Below, piece after piece: positions 28,037 through 39,764 of a stretch of 64,000 nucleotides of DNA. The DNA comes from Chromohalobacter nigrandesensis. GTDB taxonomy: Bacteria > Pseudomonadota > Gammaproteobacteria > Pseudomonadales > Halomonadaceae. The stretch lies in NCBI RefSeq assembly GCF_023061285.1, contig NZ_JAKGAM010000002.1:124001-188000 (forward strand), in the 5' to 3' direction. How positions within the stretch are numbered: the first letter of the stretch is position 1; each line of letters begins with the position of its first letter. The translations under genes were made by a program, and so were the position numbers. The notes below the pieces were generated by a model. The model saw nothing but the letters and a program-made list of their open reading frames with translations. It was not told the DNA's origin and made no database searches.

Positions 28037-28993
28037 ATGTATTGCAACGCTGAACAAGTCGCTGACGCCCTCCCCTGGCCGGCACTCATCGACGCCCTCG
28101 ATGATATTTTCACCCACGAGGTAAACTCCCCCATTCGCCACCACCATCACCTGTCCGTGAGTGGCGATCCGGATGCCACGCTACTTTTAATGCCCGCCTG
28201 GATTGAAGACCGTTACTTGGGCGTCAAACAGGTCAACGTATTCCCCGGCAATACGGCGCGGGGCGAACCTGGTCTGACCGGCCACTATCTGCTTAGTTGC
28301 GCCCGTACGGGACGTCATCTGGCGCAGTTCGAGGCCAATGAGCTGACCTCGCGTCGCACCGCAGCCGCTTCGGCACTGGCCTCTCGCTACCTTTCCCGCG
28401 ACGATGCTCAAGAACTGCTCATGGTAGGCGCCGGACGCATGGCACGCCGCCTGGTACCGGCGCATGCCGCCGTACGACCGATTAATCGTGTACGCGTGTG
28501 GGATATTTATCCCGAGTCGGCCGCTACCTTGGTCGCGGAGCTGAAGGAACAGGGGTATCAGGCCGAGCAGGTCGCCGCAGACGATCTGCAACGGACAGCC
28601 GGTGAAGCAGACATCATCAGTTGTGCCACGCTCAGCCAGACTCCTTTGATTCACGGTGATTGGCTCTCGCCAGGCACCCACGTCGACCTAGTGGGCAGCT
28701 TCACGCCATCGATGCGCGAGGCAGACGACGAGGTCATGCGCCGAGGACAAGTGTTTGTCGATACCCGTGCCGGAGCACTGGCCGAAAGTGGCGATCTAAT
28801 CGACCCTATCGCCTCAGGTGCCATCAGTGAAGCCGATGTACTGGCCGACTTCTTCGACCTGTGCGCAACACGTCATCAAGGGCGTAGCGAATTGAGCAGC
28901 CCTGATGAAGCGATCACAGTATTCAAGGCGGTGGGCGCATCATGCGAAGACCTGGCAGCCGCCATTACCGCTTACGAAAGGCGCAGCCGCTAA
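28037..28993 (+). CDS. Ornithine cyclodeaminase/mu-crystallin family, likely Pyr2C reductase
   Basis: A 318-residue NAD(P)H enzyme of the OCD/mu-crystallin family. It has LKVVNVFP-like GVKQVNVFPGN, the substrate-side FEANELTSRRTAAASALASRYLSR, a Rossmann motif ELLMVGAGRMARRLVPAHA (about residues 130-150), and GTHVDLVGSFTPSMREADD. Members next to hydroxyproline dehydratases reduce delta-1-pyrroline-2-carboxylate to L-proline. With aconitase X downstream this is the best reading; ornithine cyclodeaminase or ketimine reductase are alternatives. TGGAG precedes the ATG at 28037. First gene of the cassette. Confidence 0.82.
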   Translation: MYCNAEQVADALPWPALIDALDDIFTHEVNSPIRHHHHLSVSGDPDATLLLMPAWIEDRYLGVKQVNVFPGNTARGEPGLTGHYLLSCARTGRHLAQFEANELTSRRTAAASALASRYLSRDDAQELLMVGAGRMARRLVPAHAAVRPINRVRVWDIYPESAATLVAELKEQGYQAEQVAADDLQRTAGEADIISCATLSQTPLIHGDWLSPGTHVDLVGSFTPSMREADDEVMRRGQVFVDTRAGALAESGDLIDPIASGAISEADVLADFFDLCATRHQGRSELSSPDEAITVFKAVGASCEDLAAAITAYERRSR

Positions 28994-29043
28994 GCACTTG
29001 CGTCAACATCCATCTTACTGCTGAACAAAAGGAACAATACAGC

Positions 29044-30570
29044 ATGAAAAATGAAACTCAGCCCATCGCGCTCCCCTCGCTAGGCATGGCACTGCTGCCA
29101 ATACTATTGACGATTGGCTTGCTTGCCATCCAACTCTTCTATTATGGCGACTTCACGCCCCACATACCGTTAGCACTCGGTGCCGCCATAGCCGCGATCT
29201 TCGGCTGGGCCCGTGGTTATCGCTGGCAAGAGATGCAAGCGGGTGGCTTCAAACTGCTCCACGTCGCCATGCCTGCAGTGGCTACTCTGATTGTGGTGGG
29301 CATGCTGATCGGGGTGCTGATTTCCAGCGGCACCGTCCCAACGCTGATCTACTACGGCCTCGAGTTACTCAGCCCACAATGGTTTCTAGCCGCCACCATG
29401 CTGATGTGTGCGGTAGTTTCATTGGTAGTCGGTTCTTCCTGGACCACCGTTGGTACGGTGGGGCTCGCACTGATGGGGATCGGTATAGCCCTTGAAGTGC
29501 CCGTCTACTGGACCGCGGGGGCCATCGTCTCCGGTGCCTTCTTCGGCGATAAGATGTCGCCGCTATCGGATACCACCAACCTGTCGCCAGCGGTGACCGA
29601 AACCAATATTTTCGATCACATCAAGAACATGCTGCCAACCACGGTGCCCGCCATGCTGATCGCACTAGTGATCTATGCCTGGGCGGGAGGCGGCGATCCG
29701 GAAGGCGCGTCATCACTGGCACGTATCGCCGATATCCGCGAAGGCCTGACCGATGCCTTTCAATTGGGCTTCTGGCAATTGATCCCATTGCTCGTCATTT
29801 TGACGCTGGCCTTCCTGAAAATTGCCCCCATTCCGGCCCTATTCACAGCAACCTGTCTGGGCGGCGTCATCGCCATGCTGACCCAAGGCGTTTCCTTCCA
29901 TGATGTGCTGACCTACGCCCATAGCGGCTACACGGTCGACACGGGCATTGGCCCGCTGGATACCTTGCTTAACCGTGGCGGCGTCACTTCCATGACCTGG
30001 GTAGTCACGCTGATCATATTCGCGCTAATTTTCGGCGGCATTCTGGAGAAGACTCGGTGTCTCGAAAAGGTCGTGACCACTATCACCGAAAAGGCACGCA
30101 GCTTCAGGGCACTTCAGACCAGCGCAGTCCTTACCCCGATTTTCGTCAACACCATCGCTGGCGATGTCTATCTCTCCATCGCTCTGCCAGGTCGCATGTA
30201 TGTCAGCGCCTATGATCGCCTTGGCTATTCACGACTCAACCTGTCACGCGCCATTGAAGAGGGAGGCACATTGGTCTCACCACTGATCCCCTGGAACGTC
30301 GGCGGGGCCTTCGTGATGACGACTCTGGGACTCACGGTAAGTGATGGTGACCTAAGCGCATTGCTCTACATTCCGTTTGCCTTTGCCTGCTGGCTATCCC
30401 CCCTTATAAGCATCATCTACGCACAGCTCGGGCTTTTTTCCCATAAAGCGGATCCTGAGAAGCGCCCTAACAGCGACCAGCCCGCACGGCTGTCCTCGCA
30501 GGACGAGGGAGAGGGGCCGATTCCGCCGGGCGATGAGAATATTGCACTACAGAACTCGGGTACATCATGA
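29044..30570 (+). CDS. NhaC-family Na+/H+ antiporter-like transporter
   Basis: A 508-residue membrane protein with about 11-12 helices. Family features are SLVVGSSWTTVGTVGLALMGIG (about residues 123-144), GAFFGDKMSPLSDTTNLSPAV, and the C-terminal LTPIFVNTIAGDVYLSIALPGR and RAIEEGGTLVSPLIPWNVGGA. NhaC proteins exchange Na+ with H+ or with organic ligands such as malate/lactate in MleN. Being inside a catabolic operon, it may carry the substrate, perhaps hydroxyproline, with sodium (inference). AAGGAA precedes the ATG at 29044. Its end overlaps the next start by 4 bp. Confidence 0.85.
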   Translation: MKNETQPIALPSLGMALLPILLTIGLLAIQLFYYGDFTPHIPLALGAAIAAIFGWARGYRWQEMQAGGFKLLHVAMPAVATLIVVGMLIGVLISSGTVPTLIYYGLELLSPQWFLAATMLMCAVVSLVVGSSWTTVGTVGLALMGIGIALEVPVYWTAGAIVSGAFFGDKMSPLSDTTNLSPAVTETNIFDHIKNMLPTTVPAMLIALVIYAWAGGGDPEGASSLARIADIREGLTDAFQLGFWQLIPLLVILTLAFLKIAPIPALFTATCLGGVIAMLTQGVSFHDVLTYAHSGYTVDTGIGPLDTLLNRGGVTSMTWVVTLIIFALIFGGILEKTRCLEKVVTTITEKARSFRALQTSAVLTPIFVNTIAGDVYLSIALPGRMYVSAYDRLGYSRLNLSRAIEEGGTLVSPLIPWNVGGAFVMTTLGLTVSDGDLSALLYIPFAFACWLSPLISIIYAQLGLFSHKADPEKRPNSDQPARLSSQDEGEGPIPPGDENIALQNSGTS

Positions 30571-31835
30571 GTGCTAGTACATCCTCACTCCGCCCCGACG
30601 TCGTGGTCGTCGGGGCTGGGTTGATCGGCATGACCAGCGCCTTGAAGTTACAGCAGGAGGGGCTTCGCGTGCTGGTGGTTGACCGCGATGACCCGGGCAA
30701 AGGGGCCTCCTTCGGCAATGCCGGGTACCTGGCTACAGAACTCATCGAACCGCTCTCGACGCCCGAGACCCTGCGCAAGGCACCAACACTACTGCTCGAC
30801 CCACATGGCCCACTGGCGCTACCACCGCGCTATCTGCCACGCCTGCTGCCCTGGCTTACACGCTTTGCGATGGCGGCGCGCAAACCCAGCGTGAATACTG
30901 GACGCCAGGCATTGGCCGCGCTCAACAGTCAGGCGCTGATCGCCTGGCAGCGTTGTCTGAACGGTATCGGCGCCGAAGACGAGCTGATCGCCTCGGGGTA
31001 CCTGATGGTGTGGGAAAATGAACGCACGTTAGAGAAGGCGCGCTACCACCAAGATAAACTCGGCAAGTATGGCATTCGGACCGATCTGCTGGATGCCGAT
31101 GCGGTGCAGGCGCAAGATAGTGGGCTGAGCAGACATATTCACCACGCCCTGCTATTTCCCAATGCCCACCAGGTCAGCGATCCATATCGCGTAGTACAAC
31201 GGTTGGTCGAGGCATTTCAAAGCGCCGGTGGCGAGATCGTGCGCGAGAGCGTCGAAAAGATCAGTGCGACCCATGAAGGTGTCGAGGTTCGTGCAAGCCA
31301 GCGTCGTATCGAGGCGAACCGAGTACTAATCGCCACTGGCGCATGGAGCAGTCGGCTTGCCGAGCAATTAGGCCTGAAGATGCCGTTGGAGAGCGAAAGC
31401 GGACACCATCTCACCATAGCCGATCGTGTTGATGCACTACGCCAACCGGTCGGATCAGCCGAGCGCAACGTGGTGATGGCACCTCTCAAGAGTGGGCTCA
31501 GGATAGTTGGCTTCTCCGAGCTGGGTGGGCTGGCACTCAAGCCCAACTCCAAACGTTCGCGTACTCTCAAGCATCATGCTTCAGCACTGTTGAGCGATAC
31601 CACCGGCATCGAACAAGCCAGCGACTGGATGGGCTTTCGCCCAACGTTGCCCGATTCCCTTCCGGTGATTGGTCAGCACCCACGACATTCACAAGTTCAG
31701 TTCGCCTTCGGGCACCAGCACCTAGGACTGACACAGGCCGCGATTACCGCCGAGTTGGTCGCCGATCAGCTAATGAATCGCACCCCGACAATTAATCTGA
31801 CACCGTTCCGGCCGGAGCGCTTCACGAGTGCTTGA
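30567..31835 (+). CDS. DadA-like FAD-dependent D-amino acid dehydrogenase/oxidase
   Basis: A 422-residue DAO-family flavoenzyme. The FAD motif is DVVVVGAGLIGMTSALKLQQ (residues 10-29) with RDDPGKGASFGNAGYLATE, and the C-terminal flavin motif is GFRPTLPDSLPVIG with FGHQHLGLTQAAITAELVA. This layout matches DadA-type D-amino acid dehydrogenases, including D-hydroxyproline dehydrogenases of bacterial hydroxyproline operons. Here it could act on D-proline, a D-hydroxyproline or another imino acid; no racemase gene is nearby, so its place in the pathway is unclear. Overlaps the NhaC-like gene by ATGA. Confidence 0.84.
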   Translation: MSASTSSLRPDVVVVGAGLIGMTSALKLQQEGLRVLVVDRDDPGKGASFGNAGYLATELIEPLSTPETLRKAPTLLLDPHGPLALPPRYLPRLLPWLTRFAMAARKPSVNTGRQALAALNSQALIAWQRCLNGIGAEDELIASGYLMVWENERTLEKARYHQDKLGKYGIRTDLLDADAVQAQDSGLSRHIHHALLFPNAHQVSDPYRVVQRLVEAFQSAGGEIVRESVEKISATHEGVEVRASQRRIEANRVLIATGAWSSRLAEQLGLKMPLESESGHHLTIADRVDALRQPVGSAERNVVMAPLKSGLRIVGFSELGGLALKPNSKRSRTLKHHASALLSDTTGIEQASDWMGFRPTLPDSLPVIGQHPRHSQVQFAFGHQHLGLTQAAITAELVADQLMNRTPTINLTPFRPERFTSA

Positions 31836-31942
31836 TTGACGCACGCCTCCCACCGGCGCCGTGACACTATTCGCCAGTACCGTACAGGCATAACGTTGTG
31901 CGCTCCGGCGCTATATCGAGTCATCACGCAGAGGAACAGAAC

Positions 31943-33625
31943 ATGTCACGACGTGTGATTACAGGTTACGCCGATGCCACTCTCCTCGCCTCCCATGAAG
32001 GCTTGAGCTTCTGGGGCGGCGTGGACGCCGCTACCGGCGAAGTAATCGATTCGCAGCACCCACTTAAAGGGCAAAACTTGGGTGGAAAAATACTGGCTAT
32101 GCCTACCAGCCGTGGCTCTTGCACCGGGAGCGGCATACTTCTCGAGTTGATCGCCAACGGTAACGCCCCGGCGGCGCTGGTGTTCAGTGAAGCAGAGAGT
32201 ATTCTGACCCTCGGGGCGCTCGTCGCTCGGCATCTTTTCGACCAAACGATTCCAGTGGTCCAGCTCGATTCCGAATCGTTCGAGCGGCTCTGGCGCTGTG
32301 AGCGGGTGTATATCGATGATCAGCGTCTGGTGGCCAATGGAATGGATGTTCCCCTCACGCCTCTTTCAAGCGAGGCGCTCATGTTGACAGACTATGATCG
32401 CGCACTACTCGAAGGCCACGAAGGCGACGCGGCACAGAGCGCAATGCGTATTCTCCACGACATGGCCGTGATCGAGGGTGCCACACGCCTGATTAATGTT
32501 TCACGGGTACATATCGACGGCTGTATCTATGCCAGTCCCGCTCTGCTGAGTTTTGCTGAAGTCTTTGCCGATATGGGCGGCCGCGTGCAAGTGCCCACCA
32601 CCATGAACTCGATCTCGGTCGAACACACCCAATGGCAGGTGCAAGGAGTCCCGGAGGCCTTCGGCATACCCGCCAGCCGCTTGGCAGATATTTATGTGGC
32701 AATGGGCGCACGGCCCACCTACACATGTGCGCCTTACCTGCTTCAGGATACGCCCGTCGCCAACGAGGTAATCGCCTGGGCCGAATCCAACGCTGTTATC
32801 TACGCCAACAGCGTGCTCGGCGCGCGTACCGCCAAGCACCCCGATCTCCTCGATCTATGCATCGCGCTGACCGGACGCGCACCTTGCCACGGCGTCTACC
32901 TTGATGAGGAGCGCCGTGCGCGGCGAACCATCGCCGTCAACGTACCCACCGAACACGACGATTCGCTCTGGTCGCTCTTGGGCTATCGGCTGGGACAACT
33001 CGCCCCCGATTGCATACCATTGGTCACCGGTATCGACACTCTAGCGCCCAGCGACGACGACTTGAAAGCACTTTGTGCCACCTTCGGCACAACGTCTGCC
33101 GCGCCCATGCTGCAGATTGAGGGCGTCACTCCTGGGGCCTCTGGTATCGCCCCGGACGCCGACCGGGCGACCATCACGGTTGCCGATCTGGCAAACGTCT
33201 GGCAGCAGTTCAACGCTGGCGCCGTCGACATCGAACTTGTCGCCTTCGGTAGCCCGCACTTCTCGCTTGCCGAGTGTCGAAAGCTTGCCAAACTGATGGA
33301 CGATCAGCGCTGCCACCCAACGGTTACCGGCATCGTCACCCTAGGGCGCGACACGCTCGAGGCGGCGCGGCAGGAAGGTAGCGCACAGTCACTTGAAGCC
33401 GCCGGACTGCGCCTGCACACCGATCTTTGCTGGTGTTCGATCTCCGAGCCTGTTTTTCCGCCGAAAGCACGCACATTGATGACTAACTCCGGCAAATACG
33501 CCCACTACGCGCCAGGCCTTAGCGGACGCGAAGTCCGCTTTGGAAGCCTCGCCGAGTGCGTGTCAGCACTTGTTACCGGGCATACGACAGACACTCTTCC
33601 CAACTGGTTACAGGCAACTTGCTAG
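31943..33625 (+). CDS. Aconitase X, probable cis-3-hydroxy-L-proline dehydratase
   Basis: A 560-residue single-chain aconitase X. The N-terminal DUF126 small domain (about residues 1-130) has HPLKGQNLGGKILAMPTSRG then SCTGSGILLELI, and the large DUF521 domain (about 145-560) has RVHIDGCIYAS, VPTTMNSISVEH, TCAPYLLQD, NSVLGARTAKHPDLLDLCIALTGRAP and VTGIVTLGRD. Fused bacterial AcnX enzymes dehydrate cis-3-hydroxy-L-proline to delta-1-pyrroline-2-carboxylate, which the OCD-family partner here would reduce to L-proline. The ATG at 31943 has GAGGAA upstream; an in-frame start at 31898 is rejected. It lies 107 bp after the flavoenzyme gene. Confidence 0.85.
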   Translation: MSRRVITGYADATLLASHEGLSFWGGVDAATGEVIDSQHPLKGQNLGGKILAMPTSRGSCTGSGILLELIANGNAPAALVFSEAESILTLGALVARHLFDQTIPVVQLDSESFERLWRCERVYIDDQRLVANGMDVPLTPLSSEALMLTDYDRALLEGHEGDAAQSAMRILHDMAVIEGATRLINVSRVHIDGCIYASPALLSFAEVFADMGGRVQVPTTMNSISVEHTQWQVQGVPEAFGIPASRLADIYVAMGARPTYTCAPYLLQDTPVANEVIAWAESNAVIYANSVLGARTAKHPDLLDLCIALTGRAPCHGVYLDEERRARRTIAVNVPTEHDDSLWSLLGYRLGQLAPDCIPLVTGIDTLAPSDDDLKALCATFGTTSAAPMLQIEGVTPGASGIAPDADRATITVADLANVWQQFNAGAVDIELVAFGSPHFSLAECRKLAKLMDDQRCHPTVTGIVTLGRDTLEAARQEGSAQSLEAAGLRLHTDLCWCSISEPVFPPKARTLMTNSGKYAHYAPGLSGREVRFGSLAECVSALVTGHTTDTLPNWLQATC

Positions 33626-33834
33626 CCTTCAGGACTCTCGCCTAGAAAGTGACGGCAGCACCAAAGGCAAGTGGCAGCTCCAAATGGAAATCGAACACAT
33701 AGGGGTGCTCTCCCTGGCGCGGCCAGCAGCACGCCACGACTTTCAAACAGCCATGCTGCTGTGCGGGTCAACGTCCCCCCACCCACCAAAGAGCAGGTGG
33801 TACGAGCACCAGGTTGCCACGCCGACGTACACGG
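33626..33834. other. Gap between convergent acnX and formate dehydrogenase genes
   Basis: 209 bp with no clear terminator hairpin. Several short frames remain open across it, but none has a start site or family resemblance. I see nothing else. Confidence 0.3.
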
Positions 33835-36672
33835 CTACCCAATGCTCAACCGGCTGGCGGCATACTTGAACTCGGGAATCTTGCCGAACGGGTCAAGCGC
33901 CGGGTTGGTCAGCATATTGGCCGCCGCTTCCAGATAGCAGAACGGTACGAACACCATGCCTTGCTGCATCATCGGGTCGGCGCGCGTCTTCAAGGTGATA
34001 CTGCCACGCCGGGTAGTGATGGTGATCGGCTCGCCCGGTGCCAGCCGCAGGCGCCCCAACTCCGATGGGGAGAGGCTTGCCACCGCCTCGGGCTCGAGAT
34101 CGTCGAGTACACGGGTGCGCCGGGTCATGGAACCGGTGTGCCAGTGTTCCAGTTGGCGTCCGGTAATCAGCACCGTGGGGTAGTCGTCGTCGATGGATTC
34201 ATCCGGCGGCAATGGCCGCGTCGGTGTGAACGTCGCCCGTCCGCTCGCGGTGGGGAAGGCGTCAGAGAACACCACATCGGCACCCGGGGCGTCCTCGGCC
34301 GGGCAGGGATAGGTCACCGAGCTCTCGCGCTCGAGACGCTCCCAGGAGATATGCTCGAACGACGCCATACCTTGCTTCATTTCGGCGAACACCTCACCCG
34401 GATGCGTGTACTCCCAGCCCAGCCCCAGGCGATTGGCGAGCGCTTGGATGATCCACCAGTCGGGCTTGGCGTCGCCAGGCAGCGGCACGGCGGCGCGGCC
34501 GAGCTGCACCTGGCGGTTGGTGTTGGTGACGCTGCCATCTTTCTCCGGCCAGCTCGAGGCCGGCAGGATCACATCGGCGAACTGCGCAGTTTCGGTGACG
34601 AACAGATCCTGCACCACCAGATGCTCGAGCTTGCCAAGCGCCTTGCGTGCATGCTCGAGGTCGGGGTCGGACATCGCGGGATTCTCGCCGAGAATGTACA
34701 TCCCCTTGATGGTGCCGGCCGCGATGGCATCCATGATCTCCACCACGGTGAGTCCCGGCGTCTCGTCCAGCGGCGTGTTCCATAGCTCCTCGAAGGCACT
34801 GCGCATCTGGGCATCGCCCACCGGCTGGTAATCGGGCAGCACCATGGGGATAAGCCCGGCATCGGAGGCGCCCTGAACGTTATTCTGACCGCGCAGCGGA
34901 TGCAGGCCGGTGCCGGGGCGGCCGGTCTGGCCGCAGGCCAGTGCCAGCGAGATCAGGCAACGGGCGTTGTCGGTGCCATGCACGTGCTGGGAGATACCCA
35001 TGCCCCAGAAGATCATCGCCCGCTCGGCCTGCGCATAAAGCCGCGCGAGCTCGCGAATCAACTCAGGCTCGACGCCACAGGCGGGTGACATCGCCTCGGG
35101 CGTCATGTCACGCACATGGGCCTCGAGGGCCTCGAAGCCCTCGGTGTGGGCATCGATATAGGCCTGGTCGAAAAGCTTCTCGCCGATGATGACATTGAGC
35201 ATGGCGTTATACAGCGAGACGTCGCCGCCAGGGGTAAAGCGCACGCTGCGGTGGGCGTAGGCGTCCAGCGACTGGCCACGAGGGTCGAGGATGATCAGCT
35301 TGGTGCCATTCCTGGCTGCCTGCTTGAAGAAGGTGGCCGCCACCGGGTGGTTGATCGCCGGGTTGCAACCGGTGAGGATCACCACATCGGCCTCGAGCGC
35401 CTGCATGAACGACGCCGTCACCGCCCCCGAGCCGATACATTCCATGAGCGCGGCCACCGAGCTTGCGTGGCACAGCCGGGTGCAGTGATCGACATTATTG
35501 CTGCCGAAGCCGGTGCGCACCAGCTTCTGGAACAACCAGGCTTCTTCGTTGGAGCATTTGGCGCTGCCGAAGCCGGCCAGGGCCTCGGGGCCATTAGCCG
35601 TCTTGAGGTCAGAAAGTCCTCCGGCGGCCAGGTCCAGCGCCTCCTCCCAACTCGCCTCGCGGAAGTGGGTCAGCGGCTGTGCCGGATCGAAGTCGGGATC
35701 GAGGCCCTTGGCCACGCCGGAGCGACGGATCAGCGGCGTAGTGAGCCGCGACGGATGGCGCGGATAGTCGAAGCCGAAGCGCCCCTTGACGCACAGCCGG
35801 TTCTGATTGGAAGGCCCCTCGCGTCCCTCGACGAAGAGGATTGCATCATCCTTGACATGGTAGGTGAGCTGGCAGCCCACGCCGCAATAGGGGCACACCG
35901 AGTCGACGGTACGGTCGGCGACGGCTGAATCGCCACGGCCCGTCTCGTCGATCAGGGTCGCCGGCATCAGCGCCCCGGTGGGGCAGGCCTGGACGCACTC
36001 GCCGCAGGCCACGCAGGTGCTCTCGCCCATGGGGTCGTCGAAGTCGAAGACGATCTTGGAGGCGGCCCCGCGATGGGCCAGACCGATGACGTCATTCCCC
36101 TGCACCTCGCGACAGGCACGCACGCAGAGGTTGCACTCGATGCAGGCGTCGAGGTTGACGTTCATCGCCGAATGACTGGCGTCATGGGTCGCCGAGGCCC
36201 TTAGGGAATGCTCGGGAAGACGCACATGATTCACCGTAGGCGCATCTCGATAGGCCCGCGCCGGCAGTCGCTGGCGCACTGCGGTGGCGTCGATGGCCAG
36301 TTGGTCGGCCATGTTCCAGAAATGACTCGAGCGGTCGGGACTGTCGCCGCGCTCGGGCTGATCGGCGATCAGCAACTCCAGCACTCCCTCGCGGGACACC
36401 CGGGCCCGCTCGGAGGTGGCGCTCTTGACCACCATTCCCGACGTCGCCTCGCGCAGACAACTGGCGGCCAGGGCGCGTTCGCCCTCGATCTCCACCATGC
36501 AGGCGCGACAATTGCCGTCGGCGCGATAGCCGGGCGCGTCTCGAAAGCACAGATGCGGAATGGTCTCGCCGGCGCGCTTAGCCACCTGCCACAGGGTCTC
36601 GCCGGGACAGGCGCTGACCTCGACGCCATCCAGGGTCAGGGTAAAACCTTCGTTCCAGCTCTGCTCGCTCAT
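33835..36672 (-). CDS. fdsA: NAD-type formate dehydrogenase, molybdopterin alpha subunit
   Basis: A catalytic subunit of 945 residues that oxidises formate to CO2, the end of the one-carbon route. It has an N-terminal 2Fe-2S domain (PHLCFRDAPGYRADGNCRACMVE), then two 4Fe-4S motifs CIECNLCVRAC and CVACGECVQACPTGAL, then CPYCGVGCQLTYHV leading the molybdopterin domain. The likely Mo ligand is the second Cys of HCTRLCHASSVAAL. A molydopterin-dinucleotide domain closes the chain. The second of two close ATG codons (36672) is chosen because GGGAG is then 6 bases away; 36678 leaves no spacing. Follows fdsB by 11 bp. Confidence 0.92.
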   Translation of the reverse strand: MSEQSWNEGFTLTLDGVEVSACPGETLWQVAKRAGETIPHLCFRDAPGYRADGNCRACMVEIEGERALAASCLREATSGMVVKSATSERARVSREGVLELLIADQPERGDSPDRSSHFWNMADQLAIDATAVRQRLPARAYRDAPTVNHVRLPEHSLRASATHDASHSAMNVNLDACIECNLCVRACREVQGNDVIGLAHRGAASKIVFDFDDPMGESTCVACGECVQACPTGALMPATLIDETGRGDSAVADRTVDSVCPYCGVGCQLTYHVKDDAILFVEGREGPSNQNRLCVKGRFGFDYPRHPSRLTTPLIRRSGVAKGLDPDFDPAQPLTHFREASWEEALDLAAGGLSDLKTANGPEALAGFGSAKCSNEEAWLFQKLVRTGFGSNNVDHCTRLCHASSVAALMECIGSGAVTASFMQALEADVVILTGCNPAINHPVAATFFKQAARNGTKLIILDPRGQSLDAYAHRSVRFTPGGDVSLYNAMLNVIIGEKLFDQAYIDAHTEGFEALEAHVRDMTPEAMSPACGVEPELIRELARLYAQAERAMIFWGMGISQHVHGTDNARCLISLALACGQTGRPGTGLHPLRGQNNVQGASDAGLIPMVLPDYQPVGDAQMRSAFEELWNTPLDETPGLTVVEIMDAIAAGTIKGMYILGENPAMSDPDLEHARKALGKLEHLVVQDLFVTETAQFADVILPASSWPEKDGSVTNTNRQVQLGRAAVPLPGDAKPDWWIIQALANRLGLGWEYTHPGEVFAEMKQGMASFEHISWERLERESSVTYPCPAEDAPGADVVFSDAFPTASGRATFTPTRPLPPDESIDDDYPTVLITGRQLEHWHTGSMTRRTRVLDDLEPEAVASLSPSELGRLRLAPGEPITITTRRGSITLKTRADPMMQQGMVFVPFCYLEAAANMLTNPALDPFGKIPEFKYAASRLSIG

Positions 36673-36683
36673 GTTCATCTCCC

Positions 36684-38402
<1,719 letters not shown>

Positions 38403-38570
38403 GGCGTGCTCATTATTATCGGTAGGCTCTTACTCGACTTGCCCGGGAGTGTGTTATCCGGCGGGACAGACCACCATGGAAAACGCCACCCGGCTATCGG
38501 CATCCTGTCCGCAGACAGGCGCCTCGTTGCATGTTAGCCCCGGTCTCGCACCGGGGCCATTGATTGCCGC

Positions 38571-39764
38571 TCAGGCGGCCACACTGCCGTGCGGGTCGAT
38601 GACGAATTTCTTGGCCACGCCACCGTCGAAGTCCGCATAGCCGCGCGGTGCTTCGTCCAGAGAGATGACCTCGACATTGACGGCGTCGGCGATGTTCACC
38701 TTGTCGAACAGGATCGCCTGCATCAGTTGCCGGTGATACTTCATCACCGGGCACTGGCCAGTATGGAAGGAGTGGGATTTGGCCCAGCCCTGGCCGAGAC
38801 GCATCGACAGGTTACCCTGCTGGGCTTCCTGGCTCTCGGCGCCGGGGTCTTCGGTAACATAAAGCCCGGGGATGCCGATCTGACCGCCGGCACGAGTGAC
38901 ATCCATGCAGGCGTTGAGCACCGTGGCGGGCTGCTCGTGCGAGTGGTTGTGGCCATGACAACGCGCCTCGAAGCCCACTGCATCCACCGCACTGTCCACT
39001 TCACGTGCGCCGAGGATGGGTTCCAGCATATCGGCCATCGGCGTGTCCTGGCGCAGATCCAGGGTCTCGCAGCCGAAGCTTTCGGCCTGACCGAGACGCT
39101 GCGGGTTCATATCGCCGACGATGACGCAGGCGGCACCCAACAGTTGGGCAGACACCGCTGCGGCCAGACCGACCGGGCCAGCCCCGGCGATGTAGACGGT
39201 ACTGCCGGGGCCGACACCGGCGGTGGCACAACCGTGGAAGCCGGTGGGGAAGATATCGGAGAGCAACGTCAGGTCGCGAATCTTGTCCATGGCGATGTCG
39301 CGGTCGGGGAACTTCAACAGATTGAAGTCCGCGTAGGGCACCATGACGTACTCGGTCTGACCACCGACCCAGCCGCCCATGTCGACATAACCATAGGCAG
39401 CGCCCGGACGCGCGGGATTGACATTGAGGCAGATGCCGGTCTGGCCTTCCTTGCAGTTGCGGCAACGCCCGCAGGCGATGTTGAAGGGCACCGAGACGAC
39501 GTCGCCGACGCCGATGAACTCGACGTCACGTCCACACTCGACGACTTCGCCGGTGATTTCGTGCCCGAGCACCATGCCGCTCGGCGCGGTAGTGCGCCCG
39601 CGCACCATGTGCTGATCGCTACCACAGATGTTGGTGGTGATGACCTTGAGAATCACGCCGTGCTCGCATTTGCGATTGCCCAGCGCCAGTTCGGGAAAGG
39701 GGATCGGTTGGACCTCGACATGGCCGGCACCCATGTAGATCACGCCGCGGTTGGCTGCACTCAT
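38571..39764 (-). CDS. fdhA: Glutathione-independent formaldehyde dehydrogenase
   Basis: A zinc-dependent NAD enzyme that oxidises formaldehyde directly to formate, as in Pseudomonas putida. The 397 residues carry the catalytic zinc ligand Cys in NICGSDQHMVRGR, GHEITGEVVECG, the structural zinc cysteines in CGRCRNCKEGQTGIC, and the NAD motif VYIAGAGPVGLAAAVSAQLLG. It detoxifies formaldehyde from GbcA and DgcA. It is transcribed alone upstream of the formate dehydrogenase genes (168-bp gap), which take its product. Confidence 0.93.
   Translation of the reverse strand: MSAANRGVIYMGAGHVEVQPIPFPELALGNRKCEHGVILKVITTNICGSDQHMVRGRTTAPSGMVLGHEITGEVVECGRDVEFIGVGDVVSVPFNIACGRCRNCKEGQTGICLNVNPARPGAAYGYVDMGGWVGGQTEYVMVPYADFNLLKFPDRDIAMDKIRDLTLLSDIFPTGFHGCATAGVGPGSTVYIAGAGPVGLAAAVSAQLLGAACVIVGDMNPQRLGQAESFGCETLDLRQDTPMADMLEPILGAREVDSAVDAVGFEARCHGHNHSHEQPATVLNACMDVTRAGGQIGIPGLYVTEDPGAESQEAQQGNLSMRLGQGWAKSHSFHTGQCPVMKYHRQLMQAILFDKVNIADAVNVEVISLDEAPRGYADFDGGVAKKFVIDPHGSVAA

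Noticed and set aside
33626-33937. Short open frames across the acnX-fdsA gap considered as a small gene
   Set aside because: They run into the antisense of fdsA, lack a ribosome-binding site, and show no family resemblance.
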